Assembly: GCA_023101485.1 (NCBI GenBank) | Contig: LVZB01000001.1 | Location: forward strand, 620,001-684,000 | From: Pasteurellaceae bacterium Macca | GTDB taxonomy: Bacteria > Pseudomonadota > Gammaproteobacteria > Enterobacterales > Pasteurellaceae | Direction: 5' to 3' | Length of the DNA stretch: 64,000 bases | Shown here: one piece after another, positions 1 to 8,982 of the stretch | How the letters are laid out: every line of letters starts with the position of its first letter | Position numbering within the stretch: position 1 is the first letter of the stretch | Translations under genes and position numbers: made by a program | Notes under the pieces: generated by a model | Database searches by the model: none | What the model saw: the letters and a program-made list of their open reading frames with translations, nothing else | Told to the model about the DNA's origin: nothing

Positions 1-301
1 CGGTCGTACGGCCTAATTCTGATTCCACGGTGGAAAGCACCTTTGTCGCTTCTTCCACCACATCTTCATCCGCCACATTGCCTGCGAGCATTAAATCATC
101 CGCATCAGGGGCAGTTTCAAATACTTTGATCCCCATATCGTTGATCATTTGGATAATATCTTCGATCTGATCCGCATCAACAAGCTCTTCGGGCAAGTGA
201 TCGTGGACTTCCGACAAGGTCAAATAACCTTGTTCCCGCCCTTGAGCGATCAGAAGTTCTAACTGAGATTGTTGTTCTTCTAATTGAGTTTGTTGTTCCA
301 T
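1..301 (-). CDS. rpoD: RNA polymerase sigma-70 factor RpoD, N-terminal part (cut by window edge)
   Basis: Only the first 100 codons are inside the window; the gene continues beyond base 1. The protein begins MEQQTQLEEQQ and runs into the acidic, helix-rich sigma region 1.1 typical of housekeeping sigma factors, which keeps free sigma from binding promoter DNA. The ATG is at 299-301. It lies about 100 bases downstream of dnaG on the same strand, the usual last gene of the rpsU-dnaG-rpoD macromolecular-synthesis operon. The DNA-binding regions 2 to 4 cannot be checked here. Confidence 0.93.
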   Translation of the reverse strand, partial: MEQQTQLEEQQSQLELLIAQGREQGYLTLSEVHDHLPEELVDADQIEDIIQMINDMGIKVFETAPDADDLMLAGNVADEDVVEEATKVLSTVESELGRTT

Positions 302-394
302 AATGTTATCCAATTTATGCAAGCAAAAATAAGTGTGGGATTATACCACTGTTTAGGAAAAATAAGGGGATTTGCAAAAAATTTTCAGAATTTG

Positions 395-403
395 ACCGCT
401 TGT
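395..403 (-). repeat. Uptake signal sequence next to the dnaG stop
   Basis: A perfect ACCGCTTGT (Apl-type USS core in minus orientation) immediately follows the dnaG stop codon, preceded by the AT-rich flank (TTGCAAAAAATTTTC) typical of these elements. In Pasteurellaceae such sites mark DNA for uptake by the competence machinery. This copy is single, so it does not form a terminator hairpin. Confidence 0.8.
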
Positions 404-404
404 T

Positions 405-2156
405 TTAATCTCTTTGGGAGAGAAGCAACATCAATTCCTGCTTTTCTGACGCATTTAAGCCCGAAGTGCGATCTTTTGCCATTAAACGTTCAATTTGCCG
501 ATCCACCAATTTTTTATAGAAAAAATCGAGGGTTTCGATAAAGGTATTTGTGATATTTTCAGGGGCAACCAAGTGATCCCAATTCGCCAGGGCAACTAAA
601 TGGCGATAATGCTCACTTTCACGCAAATGTTCAAGCAGCCCTCCCATTGAAATTCCCGTATGTGTTTGGCAAAGCTGTACTAATGCTAAAAAGAGCGTAA
701 AGCCTTTTTCTTCAAGGCTATGAAGAAAACGAATATCTTCTGGCACATTCTCCACCAAATGCGGATTTTGCAGTAATAACGCAATCAATAAACGCATTGG
801 CGTACGCTCAATTTGGGGCATATTTCGGTTTGGTGTTTGTACCGCACTGCCTTGATTAGGCAACATCGCTTCAAGCTGATTTGGGTCAAGAATCCCGAGC
901 TTTTGCCCTAAAATATTGCGTAAAAACAGGCGTAGCGTTTCCCCGGGGATTCGCTTAATCAATGGCACGGCAAGGGAAGCCAGTTTCGATTTCCCCTCCT
1001 TGGTGGAGAGATCCACCTGTGCCAATAGGCTTTCAAACAGAAAATCGCTCAACGTTTGCGCATTTTCTAAATAGCGTTCAAAACCGGCTTTGCCGTTGGC
1101 ACGGATAAAAGTATCCGGATCTTCGCCATCGGGTAAGAAAATAAATTTGAGTTGGCGACCATCGTGGAGATAAGGTAGGGCATTTTCCAAGGCTCGCCAC
1201 GCCGCCTCTTTTCCTGCACGGTCACCGTCATAACAGCAAATTACCTGTTCCGTACAGCGAAACATTTGCTGAATCTGCTCCCCCGTCGTCGCCGTACCCA
1301 GGGAAGCAACGGCATTATCCACGCCAAATTGGGCAAGGGCGACGACATCCATATATCCTTCCACGACTAGCAAACTTTCTGGCGACTCATTAACTTGCAA
1401 GGCTTGAAATAAACCGTAAAGTTCATTGCCTTTATGGTAAGTGGCTGATTCCGGCGAGTTGAGGTATTTCGGCTTCTCATCCCCCATCACACGCCCACCA
1501 AAAGCAACTACTCTTCCTCGTTTATCACGAATCGGGAACATCACTCGGTTGCGAAAACGGTCATAAACATTACCGCGATCGTTTTTCGAGAGCATTCCCG
1601 TATCTAATAATTTCTGCGTTTCTTCGCTATTTTTGGCGAACTCGCGTAAAACGGTATCCATCGCATTCGGCGCAAACCCTAACTCAAAGCGAGCAATTAC
1701 GTCTGACGAAAGCCCCCGTTGCTGTAAATAATGTTGACTTTCGGCATCTTGGCTTAGTTTTTGCTGATAGAAACGGGCAATTAAATCGAGCAATTCATAC
1801 AAATTACGCTTGGTTTTGTAGCTCGCTTGGGGCTTGCCATCTCGCGGAAGAACATTCTCCCGTGGCACTTCTAAATTATGCAACGCGGCAAGCTCTTCAA
1901 TCGCTTCGGGGAATTCAAGTTTGTCGTAATTCATCAAAAAACTGATGACATTACCATGCTCGCCACAACCAAAACAGTGGTAAAACTGCTTGCTTTGACT
2001 AACGGTGAAGGAGGGGCTTTTTTCGTGGTGAAATGGGCAACAGGCTTGATAATCACGCCCAGCTTTTTTGAGCTTAACACGGCTATTGATGAGCTCCACG
2101 ATATCCGTGCGAGCGACAAGATCATCAATAAATGAACGTGGAATACTACCTTTCAT
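405..2156 (-). CDS. dnaG: DNA primase DnaG
   Basis: Primase that lays down RNA primers for lagging-strand synthesis together with the DnaB helicase. From the ATG at 2156 the protein is 583 residues. The N-terminal zinc ribbon has C40, H43, C61 and C64, the same spacing as in E. coli. The TOPRIM catalytic core is visible as VVEGYMD followed by a YDGDRAG acidic motif, and a C-terminal DnaB-binding region follows. The open frame extends ten codons further upstream to 2186, but that extension is the translation of an uptake signal sequence (2175-2183), and homologues start at the Met followed by KGSIPR-type sequence, so the inner start is used. The gene sits between rpsU and rpoD. Confidence 0.95.
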   Translation of the reverse strand: MKGSIPRSFIDDLVARTDIVELINSRVKLKKAGRDYQACCPFHHEKSPSFTVSQSKQFYHCFGCGEHGNVISFLMNYDKLEFPEAIEELAALHNLEVPRENVLPRDGKPQASYKTKRNLYELLDLIARFYQQKLSQDAESQHYLQQRGLSSDVIARFELGFAPNAMDTVLREFAKNSEETQKLLDTGMLSKNDRGNVYDRFRNRVMFPIRDKRGRVVAFGGRVMGDEKPKYLNSPESATYHKGNELYGLFQALQVNESPESLLVVEGYMDVVALAQFGVDNAVASLGTATTGEQIQQMFRCTEQVICCYDGDRAGKEAAWRALENALPYLHDGRQLKFIFLPDGEDPDTFIRANGKAGFERYLENAQTLSDFLFESLLAQVDLSTKEGKSKLASLAVPLIKRIPGETLRLFLRNILGQKLGILDPNQLEAMLPNQGSAVQTPNRNMPQIERTPMRLLIALLLQNPHLVENVPEDIRFLHSLEEKGFTLFLALVQLCQTHTGISMGGLLEHLRESEHYRHLVALANWDHLVAPENITNTFIETLDFFYKKLVDRQIERLMAKDRTSGLNASEKQELMLLLSQRD

Positions 2157-2174
2157 CAATCCCCCTACGAAGAA

Positions 2175-2183
2175 ACAAGCGGT
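2175..2183 (+). repeat. Uptake signal sequence upstream of dnaG
   Basis: Perfect ACAAGCGGT followed by CAAATTTTTGCA, the standard core plus AT-rich flank. It lies in the rpsU-dnaG intergenic region and creates an apparent in-frame N-terminal extension of dnaG on the opposite strand (it reads T-A-C-F). Confidence 0.85.
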
Positions 2184-2228
2184 CAAATTTTTGCAACATT
2201 TTGCACAAGATGACCCTTGAAATGGATG

Positions 2229-2295
2229 TCGCTAGAAATGCTAAAACCGCGATTCCCTTTTCTAAATTAGATGTCGGGTTTCACGGTTCTAGCGA
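2229..2295 (-). other. Intercistronic hairpin between rpsU and dnaG
   Basis: TCGCTAGAA (2229-2237) and TTCTAGCGA (2287-2295) are perfect 9-base inverted repeats that bracket about 50 bases just after the rpsU stop. In enterobacteria the rpsU-dnaG gap holds a partial terminator and an RNA processing site that lowers dnaG expression; this structure is a candidate for the same role. There is no clear U-run, so it is more likely a processing or stability element than a strong terminator. Confidence 0.4.
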
Positions 2296-2310
2296 TTTAG
2301 CTAATACTAA

Positions 2311-2526
2311 TTAGTATAAACGAGTATTACGCGCGTTCTCACGGAAGTTACGTTTAGCGTGACGTTTAGCTAAAGATGCTTTTTCACGTTTACGAATAGT
2401 TGTTGGTTTTTCGTAGAACTCACGAGCACGAACTTCTGCTAAAAGACCTGCTTTTTCGCAAGAGCGTTTGAAACGACGTAATGCAACGTCAAATGATTCA
2501 TTTTCACGAACTTTAATTACTGGCAT
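2311..2526 (-). CDS. rpsU: 30S ribosomal protein S21
   Basis: 71-residue basic protein beginning [27 protein letters not shown], which matches bacterial S21 over its entire length. S21 sits on the 30S platform near the anti-Shine-Dalgarno region of 16S rRNA and helps initiation on natural mRNAs. It is the first gene of the rpsU-dnaG-rpoD operon. A ribosome binding site (GAGG) lies just upstream of the ATG at 2526. Confidence 0.97.
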   Translation of the reverse strand: MPVIKVRENESFDVALRRFKRSCEKAGLLAEVRAREFYEKPTTIRKREKASLAKRHAKRNFRENARNTRLY

Positions 2527-2604
2527 AAGCCATCACCTCAGGAAATAATGATTAAATTAAGCTGCACAAAAGCAGAGGCAGCATAGAACTAAAAAAGGTG
2601 CGGT

Positions 2605-2633
2605 ATTCTACCTTAGCCAAATAGGGAAGTAAA
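2605..2633 (-). promoter_or_regulatory. Promoter for rpsU-dnaG-rpoD
   Basis: On the minus strand TTTACT (2628-2633) and TAGAAT (2605-2610) are separated by 17 bases, a good sigma-70 arrangement (4/6 and 5/6 consensus) about 80 bases upstream of the rpsU start and within the rpsU-rmlC intergenic gap. Confidence 0.55.
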
Positions 2634-2636
2634 GGG

Positions 2637-3179
2637 CTAATCAAATAAAACCGCCTTGGTAAAGCGTTTTCCGGCTAAATCTTTTGGGGATAAACTCGGA
2701 TCGCCTCGCAATTGCCAATCAATCCCCAGTGTCGGGTCGCACCACAATAAGGTCTGTTCTGCCATTGGGTTATAATAATCGGTGCATTTATAGGCCACTT
2801 CTGCCGAATCCGTCAGGACATAAAAACCGTGAGCAAAGCCCTCCGGCACCCATAACTGGCGTCTGTTTTCTGCTGATAGCACTTCCCCAACCCAGTATCC
2901 AAAAGTCGGAGAGCTTTTGCGTAAATCGACCGCCACATCCAACACGGCACCGGCGATAACACGCACTAATTTACCCTGTGTATTTTCGGTTTGATAATGT
3001 AGCCCTCGTAGCACCCCTTTTACCGATTGGGAGTGATTTTCCTGCACAAAGGTACAGGGCGCAATCTGGCGTTTAAACCAATCATCACGGAAAGTTTCCA
3101 TAAAAAATCCCCGTTCATCACACCAAACTTGTGGTTCAAGTAATTTTACCTCGGGGATTTTTGTATCAATTATTTTCAT
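2637..3179 (-). CDS. rmlC: dTDP-4-dehydrorhamnose 3,5-epimerase
   Basis: 180-residue RmlC/RfbC cupin. It epimerises C3 and C5 of dTDP-4-keto-6-deoxyglucose on the way to dTDP-L-rhamnose. Family residues visible are the catalytic H61 in the RGLHYQ motif, K70, D81 in the LDVAVDLRKSSPTFG segment, and Y130. The start ATG (3177-3179) overlaps the stop of the RelA/SpoT-domain gene by one base (TAATG), so translation of the two is probably coupled. In many rml operons rmlC sits directly beside rmlA or rmlD; here a foreign-looking gene separates it from rmlD. Confidence 0.95.
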   Translation of the reverse strand: MKIIDTKIPEVKLLEPQVWCDERGFFMETFRDDWFKRQIAPCTFVQENHSQSVKGVLRGLHYQTENTQGKLVRVIAGAVLDVAVDLRKSSPTFGYWVGEVLSAENRRQLWVPEGFAHGFYVLTDSAEVAYKCTDYYNPMAEQTLLWCDPTLGIDWQLRGDPSLSPKDLAGKRFTKAVLFD

Positions 3180-3748
3180 TATTTATACTTTTCAACAAAT
3201 TTCCGTTTATATTTTCGGTGACTTTGAATATTTCTCTCGGCATCTTTTCTATCCCAAATTTGTAATTCCCATGGATAATAGAAATTCGTTGCGTTTTTAA
3301 AATAGATATGAATGCCAATATATTCTTCTTTATCCCGTAAATACCAATTTTTTAAACCATATTGCTGTTTCCAGTCATCTAACTTTTCCATCACTTGCAT
3401 AATATCTTGGCTTTCTACAATCATCCTTGCACCAAAAATATCATTAAGAATACTATTTACCGGAAAGCCTTCACTGCGTTGCTGAAAACGCTCGATTTTA
3501 TCTAAAATAGATTCAGAAGTTTTTACACGATAAAAATAAGAAATATCATATAAATCTGCTCGATATAAATAATCATTAATCGCTTCGTGTAAATTTAAAC
3601 GATAAGATAAAATATGTTTTACCGGTACGTTAGGCAGTGTATGTTTTAAATTTATTTTCTCAACTTTGCCTGTTTCAAAATAATCTTGCGAAAAAGCCAA
3701 ATGTACTTTATTAATTTCATCAATTAATCTTTCAATTTTTTTTAGCAT
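3179..3748 (-). CDS. RelA/SpoT-domain protein (small alarmone synthetase-like) inside the rml operon
   Basis: 189-residue protein. Residues about 70-180 look like the nucleotide-pyrophosphokinase fold of RelA/SpoT: Y-R74-V-K76 then S80-I81-x-x-K84, a second strand N-D103-I-F-G106-A-R108-M-I, a loop with Y143-I-G-I-H147, an E161-L-Q163-I motif equivalent to EIQIRT, and a final H177-x-x-Y180-K. The Asn-Gly before the loop tyrosine of classical synthetases is missing, so activity and product (ppGpp, pGpp or another nucleotide) are uncertain. There is no HD hydrolase domain and no TGS domain. It begins six bases after rmlD and overlaps rmlC by one base. It is more AT-rich than the rml genes, suggesting later insertion. 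Family call is from my own motif comparison. Confidence 0.6.
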   Translation of the reverse strand: MLKKIERLIDEINKVHLAFSQDYFETGKVEKINLKHTLPNVPVKHILSYRLNLHEAINDYLYRADLYDISYFYRVKTSESILDKIERFQQRSEGFPVNSILNDIFGARMIVESQDIMQVMEKLDDWKQQYGLKNWYLRDKEEYIGIHIYFKNATNFYYPWELQIWDRKDAERNIQSHRKYKRKFVEKYK

Positions 3749-3754
3749 ATATTC

Positions 3755-4648
3755 CTACTTCATTGCGTTATTGCGTTCGTACCCTTGCAAATTTTGCAAT
3801 GCCCTTTGCCAATCACTCGGTTGAATCCCAAAGACTTGCTGAATTTTACTGCAATTTAGACGGGAATTGGTAGGGCGTTTGGCAAGCGTGGGGTAATCTT
3901 GCGTGCTTATCGCCTTAACAAGCGGTCTTTTTTTGATCACATTTTGCACTTCCGCTTCCTCGAAAATCCGTTCGGCAAACGCATACCAACTCACATAAGG
4001 GAAGCCACTAAAATGGTAGATGCCAAAGAGATCATCATCGGTTAAGGCACGATTTGCCATTTGAATAATCGCTGTGGCAATATCGCCAGCATAGGTTGGC
4101 GAACCAATTTGATCCGCCACCACAGCGAGATTCTCTCCCTTTTTTGCAAGGCGAAGCATTGTTTTCACAAAATTGTTCCCCTGTTCAGCAAAAACCCACG
4201 CCGTCCGTAAGATAAAAGCGCGGGGGTTAAAATGCCGAACAGCGATTTCACTCGCCAGTTTCGTCTGCCCATAGACATTCTGTGGGTCTGGCACATCGCT
4301 TTCTACATAGGGGTTCGTCAGGCGACCATTAAAGACATAATCCGTGGAAAGATGAAATATCATCGCCCCAACTTGGTGGCTCGCTTCGGCTAAATATTTC
4401 GCCCCGTCAAGGTTGATCTTTTGGGCAAGATTCGCCTCCTCTTCCGCGCGATCCACTGCCGTATAAGCGGCGGCGTTAATCACCACATCAGGGCAAAATT
4501 CATGGATCACTTGAAAAACCTGATCCCGACAGCTGATATCCAAATCTTCACGCCCAAGGGCAAGTAATTCCCCTTTACCCTCTAATTGCGAAACTAAACA
4601 CTGCCCCACTTGCCCCTTTGCACCGGTAATCAAAAAGCGTGTCATCAT
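3755..4648 (-). CDS. rmlD: dTDP-4-dehydrorhamnose reductase
   Basis: 297-residue short-chain dehydrogenase of the RmlD family, making dTDP-L-rhamnose with NAD(P)H. The N-terminal Rossmann motif reads [12 protein letters not shown], and the catalytic YGQTK (Y-x-x-x-K) follows the STDYVFNG segment. The ATG at 4648 overlaps the rmlA stop (ATGA). A second ATG three bases on (4645) has better spacing to the GGGGAA ribosome binding site and could be the true start. A copy of the uptake signal lies inside the gene at 3918-3926. Confidence 0.95.
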   Translation of the reverse strand: MMTRFLITGAKGQVGQCLVSQLEGKGELLALGREDLDISCRDQVFQVIHEFCPDVVINAAAYTAVDRAEEEANLAQKINLDGAKYLAEASHQVGAMIFHLSTDYVFNGRLTNPYVESDVPDPQNVYGQTKLASEIAVRHFNPRAFILRTAWVFAEQGNNFVKTMLRLAKKGENLAVVADQIGSPTYAGDIATAIIQMANRALTDDDLFGIYHFSGFPYVSWYAFAERIFEEAEVQNVIKKRPLVKAISTQDYPTLAKRPTNSRLNCSKIQQVFGIQPSDWQRALQNLQGYERNNAMK

Positions 4649-5523
4649 TTCCCCATTTTGATTAACCGCAGAAGATATTGCCCGTACTCATTTTTTGCCA
4701 TTGCGGTGGCTAGGGCTTCCACCTGCTCATCCGAAAGCCAGCCATTTCGCCACGCGATCTCTTCTAAACAAGCGACTTGCAGATTTTGGACATTCTGAAT
4801 CGTTTTAATAAAGGCGGCAGCTTCGTGCAAACTTTCGTGCGTGCCAGTATCTAACCAAGCAAAACCACGCCCTAGCAGTTTTACATTCAAAGACCCCTCA
4901 TTGAGATACATTTCATTTAAGCTCGTAATTTCTAGCTCTCCCCGTGCGGAAGGCTTCACCTGCTTGGCAAACTCCACCACACGATGATCATAAAAATAAA
5001 GCCCTGTGACGGCATAATTGGATTTCGGGTGGAGGGGTTTCTCTTCAATCGACAGAGCAGAGAAATTTTCATCAAACTCCACCACGCCAAAACGTTCGGG
5101 ATCTTTCACTTGATAACCAAATACCGATGCCCCACCCTGTTCTGCATAATGACTTGCTTCTTTTAACGCTTGGCTAAAATGCTGACCGTAGAAAATGTTA
5201 TCCCCAAGCACCAAGCAAACACTCTCTTTGGCGATAAACGCTTCCCCAATTAAAAATGCCTGTGCTAAACCGTCAGGGCTGGGCTGAATGGCATACTGAA
5301 TCTGCACACCAAAGCCCGATCCGTCCCCCAATAAGCGCTGAAAACTCTCTTGATCTTCGGGGGTGGTAATCACCAAAATCTCCCGAATGCCTGCCAACAT
5401 CAGCACGGAAATCGGGTAATAGATCATCGGTTTATCATAAACGGGTAAGAGTTGCTTCGACACCCCACGGGTAATGGGGTAAAGACGAGATCCTGAACCG
5501 CCAGCGAGTACGATGCCTTTCAT
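4645..5523 (-). CDS. rmlA: Glucose-1-phosphate thymidylyltransferase
   Basis: 292-residue nucleotidyltransferase that joins dTTP and glucose-1-phosphate to give dTDP-glucose, the entry step to dTDP-rhamnose. The signature [20 protein letters not shown] is at the N terminus, followed by [15 protein letters not shown] and the LGDNIFYG substrate motif. Full length for the RmlA family. Its start overlaps the rmlB stop by four bases (ATGA), as does its stop with rmlD, indicating a tightly coupled rmlB-A-D unit. Confidence 0.96.
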   Translation of the reverse strand: MKGIVLAGGSGSRLYPITRGVSKQLLPVYDKPMIYYPISVLMLAGIREILVITTPEDQESFQRLLGDGSGFGVQIQYAIQPSPDGLAQAFLIGEAFIAKESVCLVLGDNIFYGQHFSQALKEASHYAEQGGASVFGYQVKDPERFGVVEFDENFSALSIEEKPLHPKSNYAVTGLYFYDHRVVEFAKQVKPSARGELEITSLNEMYLNEGSLNVKLLGRGFAWLDTGTHESLHEAAAFIKTIQNVQNLQVACLEEIAWRNGWLSDEQVEALATAMAKNEYGQYLLRLIKMGK

Positions 5524-6635
5524 CTGCTCTCCTCACAATCAAGCCCAAGACGTTGAAGTTGGTAAGAACCATCTAAAATCCGTTGCCACCAGGCTTCATT
5601 TTCCAAATACCAATGCACTGTTTTTTCTAAGCCACTTTCAAAGGTTTCTTGTGGTCGCCAGCCAAGTTCATGTTCGATTTTGCTGGCGTCAATAGCATAA
5701 CGTAAATCATGCCCGGGGCGGTCTGCCACAAAGGTAATTAAAGATTTAAAATCCCGAATATGCCCAATCTGTGGAGCAAATTTTGCTAATTTTCCGACCG
5801 CTTGTAAACGGTTTAAAATCTCACAAATCTGCTCAACGACGTCAAGATTCGTCCTTTCATTATGCCCCCCAATATTGTAGCTCTCCCCGATTTTGCCTTC
5901 CTTTAAGACTAAATACAGCGCGCGGGCATGATCTTCGACAAATAACCAATCTCGAATTTGATTTCCTTGCCCATAAACAGGCAAAGGCTTGCCGTGAATG
6001 GCATTCAGAATCATCAAGGGAATCAATTTTTCAGGGAAATGATAGTAACCATAATTATTCGAGCAGTTAGTTAATACCACGGGCAAACCATAGGTACGGT
6101 GCCATGCGCGCACTAAATGATCACTCGCTGCCTTCGAGGCAGAATAAGGGCTACTTGGGTCGTAGGGGGTATTTTCCGTAAAGAATGCATCGGTATTGGG
6201 TAAATCGCCGAACACTTCATCCGTCGAAATATGATGAAAGCGGAAATGAGTGCGTTTTTCCCCACTTAATGACGAGTAATAATGACGGGCGTTTTCAAGT
6301 AAGCAGTAAGTGCCAATAATATTGGTATCAATAAACACACGGGAGCCGGTAATCGAACGATCAACATGGCTCTCGGCAGCCAAGTGCATGACCGCATCGG
6401 GCTGATATTTACAAAAAAGTGCCTGAATTTGACCGCTTGCCGTAATATCGACTTGCTCAAAATGATAACGAGGGCTATCGCTTACCATGGAAAGGGAATC
6501 CAAGTTCCCTGCGTAGGTCAGTTTATCAATATTCACCACCACATCATCGGTGTGCTGAATAATATAACGAATAACGGCAGAGCCGATAAAACCTGCTCCG
6601 CCGGTGATAAAAAGAGTTTTATTTAAGTGTATCAT
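5520..6635 (-). CDS. rmlB: dTDP-glucose 4,6-dehydratase
   Basis: NAD-dependent dehydratase converting dTDP-glucose to dTDP-4-keto-6-deoxyglucose. Visible are the GGAGFIGS nucleotide-binding loop, the STDEVFGDL active-site segment (Asp-Glu pair) and the catalytic [10 protein letters not shown] (Y-x-x-x-K). The start is set at the ATG at 6635, giving 371 residues beginning [13 protein letters not shown]. An upstream ATG at 6665 would add ten residues that homologues lack; neither start has a strong ribosome binding site. It follows the GT52 gene with a 97-base AT-rich gap. Confidence 0.94.
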   Translation of the reverse strand: MIHLNKTLFITGGAGFIGSAVIRYIIQHTDDVVVNIDKLTYAGNLDSLSMVSDSPRYHFEQVDITASGQIQALFCKYQPDAVMHLAAESHVDRSITGSRVFIDTNIIGTYCLLENARHYYSSLSGEKRTHFRFHHISTDEVFGDLPNTDAFFTENTPYDPSSPYSASKAASDHLVRAWHRTYGLPVVLTNCSNNYGYYHFPEKLIPLMILNAIHGKPLPVYGQGNQIRDWLFVEDHARALYLVLKEGKIGESYNIGGHNERTNLDVVEQICEILNRLQAVGKLAKFAPQIGHIRDFKSLITFVADRPGHDLRYAIDASKIEHELGWRPQETFESGLEKTVHWYLENEAWWQRILDGSYQLQRLGLDCEESR

Positions 6636-6732
6636 TTCAAATAATACTATTTTAGAAAATAGCATACTACGCTATAAATTCAAATTATTTAGAATAATAG
6701 AAAAACATTAACTAATTAGTTATAAAATATAT

Positions 6733-7701
6733 CTATAGTTCTATATCTTTTACCTCTATATTCATTTTTTTGAAAATATCATATACTTTTCTATGTTTTT
6801 TTGATTGCTCTAATAATCTTGTACGATATGCGCATAATTTTACATTAGGTATATTCATTACCGTTAAAAGTACTGTACTAAAAAAAGTATGAATCTCCAG
6901 TTTTTCTATATTATTTTCTGAAATAAAACTTAATAAATAATCTTCAAAAATCTTATTTGTATTAATATATGTAACATTTTTTATCTTTACTGTTTCTCTA
7001 GGATGAGGGAAATAATAATCTATATTATTACTCTCTATTAATCTTACCAATCTTTCTTCAGAAACTTCTATTTCACTTAAAATCTGCCCTACGAATATCT
7101 TAACTGTTTTACCAGTATTTATTAATTTATCATCTACGATTTCTTTATTTGTGTAAAGATCTATATTTACCGTATTATTTATAATATTTTTTACACCTTT
7201 AAAAATAGTAAAATGAGCTCTACTTTTTTCTCTATAAGACTGAATATTTTCTTTTATTCCAAATAGATTTCTAAAAACCCTCTCAAGTAAGTTTTTATTA
7301 ACTTTTTCAGAATAATATATACTATTAGGAATTATATTTATAGTTCCATCATCAAAAGTATATAACGCTTTATATTTTATGGCACTAGTCACTAATTGAA
7401 CATAACTACTATCTATACTTGCAATATAACATCCATCATAAATTTTATTCTTATCTAGAACATCTAAAATGTCATATTTTAACTTTACCATTGATCTTAT
7501 TCTATTTATAAAATTATCCTTGTTAATTTTAACAAAACGAGAATCACTAGCCAGTTTCGAAACCCTATTATAATAGTGTATAAACTTCTCATTTTTCACA
7601 TTACTGATCACAATAAAAACAACTGATCTTAAATTATTTTTAATTATAATTCTTTCAGCAACTAACATTTGTAATGGTGTAGTACAAATAATCAAGTTCA
7701 T
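6733..7701 (-). CDS. Family 52 glycosyltransferase, probable LPS/LOS sialyltransferase
   Basis: 322 residues from the ATG at 7701, chosen because GAAGAG precedes it at proper spacing; a longer frame starts at 7722. The protein opens MNLIICTTPLQMLVAERII, the hallmark start of the GT52 (Lst/LsgB-like) group, and holds the two family motifs FDDG (117-119 region) and H233-P234 in YFPHPRE. Characterised members move sialic acid from CMP-Neu5Ac to galactose on lipooligosaccharide at the inner membrane. Acceptor and donor here are inferred; some GT52 enzymes may use other sugars. The gene is much more AT-rich than the neighbouring rml genes, consistent with horizontal exchange at this locus. Confidence 0.72.
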   Translation of the reverse strand: MNLIICTTPLQMLVAERIIIKNNLRSVVFIVISNVKNEKFIHYYNRVSKLASDSRFVKINKDNFINRIRSMVKLKYDILDVLDKNKIYDGCYIASIDSSYVQLVTSAIKYKALYTFDDGTINIIPNSIYYSEKVNKNLLERVFRNLFGIKENIQSYREKSRAHFTIFKGVKNIINNTVNIDLYTNKEIVDDKLINTGKTVKIFVGQILSEIEVSEERLVRLIESNNIDYYFPHPRETVKIKNVTYINTNKIFEDYLLSFISENNIEKLEIHTFFSTVLLTVMNIPNVKLCAYRTRLLEQSKKHRKVYDIFKKMNIEVKDIEL

Positions 7702-7703
7702 AT

Positions 7704-8816
7704 TTATTTTCTCTTCAAACAAAAACTTAATATAATTATAAAAAGAGATGAAAGAATAAAACCTAATACTAATGCTATAGATATAATTAGCATTCGTTTA
7801 GGAGCTTCTCGATTAACAGGATAACTTGGAGAACTCTGATAACTATATGCCCGAGCCTTTACAGCTTGTAATGCCGGTTCTAACTGTTTTAATTTAGCTA
7901 ACTCTTCTTGTAATTGATAATATCTTGGTGGATAAATAATTCCTTGGTTCTCAATAACATCAATTTGTGCTTGAAGATATTTTTCACCAAGCATAAATAG
8001 GTAAGTATCATTACTTAATTTAGAATCTGATAGAGGAATCTTAGTATCACTTAATGCGATATTTGATACGGCTGTCATACCGTTATTTTCTACAACGGAT
8101 GAATACTCTTTAATACCAGCTTTCTTCGCTATTTCTAAGGCCTTTTTCAAGTTTTCAAGCTGAATATTTTTTTGTACTGATAAATCAAGTTCAATTCTTG
8201 ATTTTTCAATCTTGATATCTTTTAATGACTCTTGAAAAGCTAATGTAAACTCTTTTACATCTAATTGAACCGCTTCATTACTTACGTATTCTATAAAGTT
8301 GGATAAAGTCTCCTTTGCTAATGCCGGTGTCTGTGCAGAAAAAGTTACCTTTTTTCCTATTGCATCAGGATTCTTTTTTGCATCTGGTTTAATTATAGAT
8401 ATATTTTCAACAATTAAGTTTGCTAAAATTTTCCGTTTAGTATCTTCATCTTTAATTTCACTATTCTTATTTAATTTATTAAACACTTCGGATTGTGAAA
8501 TAAATGCTTCTCTTTCATCGAAGGAATAAATTAGTCGGTCAAATTTAGAAAACAATCCATTCACTAAGGCTCCCATATCAAAATTACGGCGTAAAATTTG
8601 CGCATACTCTTTTTTCACATTCATATAATTGCCTAAATCATGAATTCGAGGAGCAATAATTTCAGCTTGAGAGGTCCATTTTTCCTTAGCTGTAAAAGCA
8701 TAAACACCGGCTAAAAGTGTGAAAACAAAGGTAGTTAATACAATAATTAACTTTTTCTTCCATAATAAAGTAATCAAATCAATTAAATCGATTTCATCAT
8801 GAGTTGCTTTTGACAT
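7704..8816 (-). CDS. Wzz/chain-length determinant family protein
   Basis: 370 residues from the ATG at 8816, which has GGGG nine bases upstream; a GTG at 8831 would add five residues. It has the Wzz topology: an N-terminal cytoplasmic stretch, a membrane helix at about 24-44 (LIIVLTTFVFTLLAGVYAF), a large periplasmic coiled-coil region, a proline-containing PSYPVNREAPKR segment, and a second helix at the C terminus. Wzz proteins set the modal length of O-antigen or capsule chains made by Wzy. No wzy or wzx is present in this locus, so the partner polymerase must lie elsewhere or be absent. The stop is two bases before the GT52 start. Confidence 0.8.
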   Translation of the reverse strand: MSKATHDEIDLIDLITLLWKKKLIIVLTTFVFTLLAGVYAFTAKEKWTSQAEIIAPRIHDLGNYMNVKKEYAQILRRNFDMGALVNGLFSKFDRLIYSFDEREAFISQSEVFNKLNKNSEIKDEDTKRKILANLIVENISIIKPDAKKNPDAIGKKVTFSAQTPALAKETLSNFIEYVSNEAVQLDVKEFTLAFQESLKDIKIEKSRIELDLSVQKNIQLENLKKALEIAKKAGIKEYSSVVENNGMTAVSNIALSDTKIPLSDSKLSNDTYLFMLGEKYLQAQIDVIENQGIIYPPRYYQLQEELAKLKQLEPALQAVKARAYSYQSSPSYPVNREAPKRMLIISIALVLGFILSSLFIIILSFCLKRK

Positions 8817-8982
8817 TGAAAATATCCCCACAAGATAAAAAATATAGGTAAGAATTGATTTCGCATTCTACTACTTTCTCACTACAAAATGGCATAACTT
8901 TTCATAACTTTAATCTTATGCCTTAGTTGCTCTCTCCCTCCAATTCGTGGATAATATCGCAAAATTTGATATGGAACAAAGA

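Noticed and set aside
2157-2186. Ten-codon N-terminal extension of dnaG
   Set aside because: It is encoded by an uptake signal sequence and is absent from the family; the inner ATG gives the usual zinc-ribbon numbering.
3179-3748. Toxin-antitoxin (toxSAS) reading of the RelA/SpoT-domain gene
   Set aside because: No small antitoxin-like gene is adjacent; it is flanked and overlapped by rml genes.
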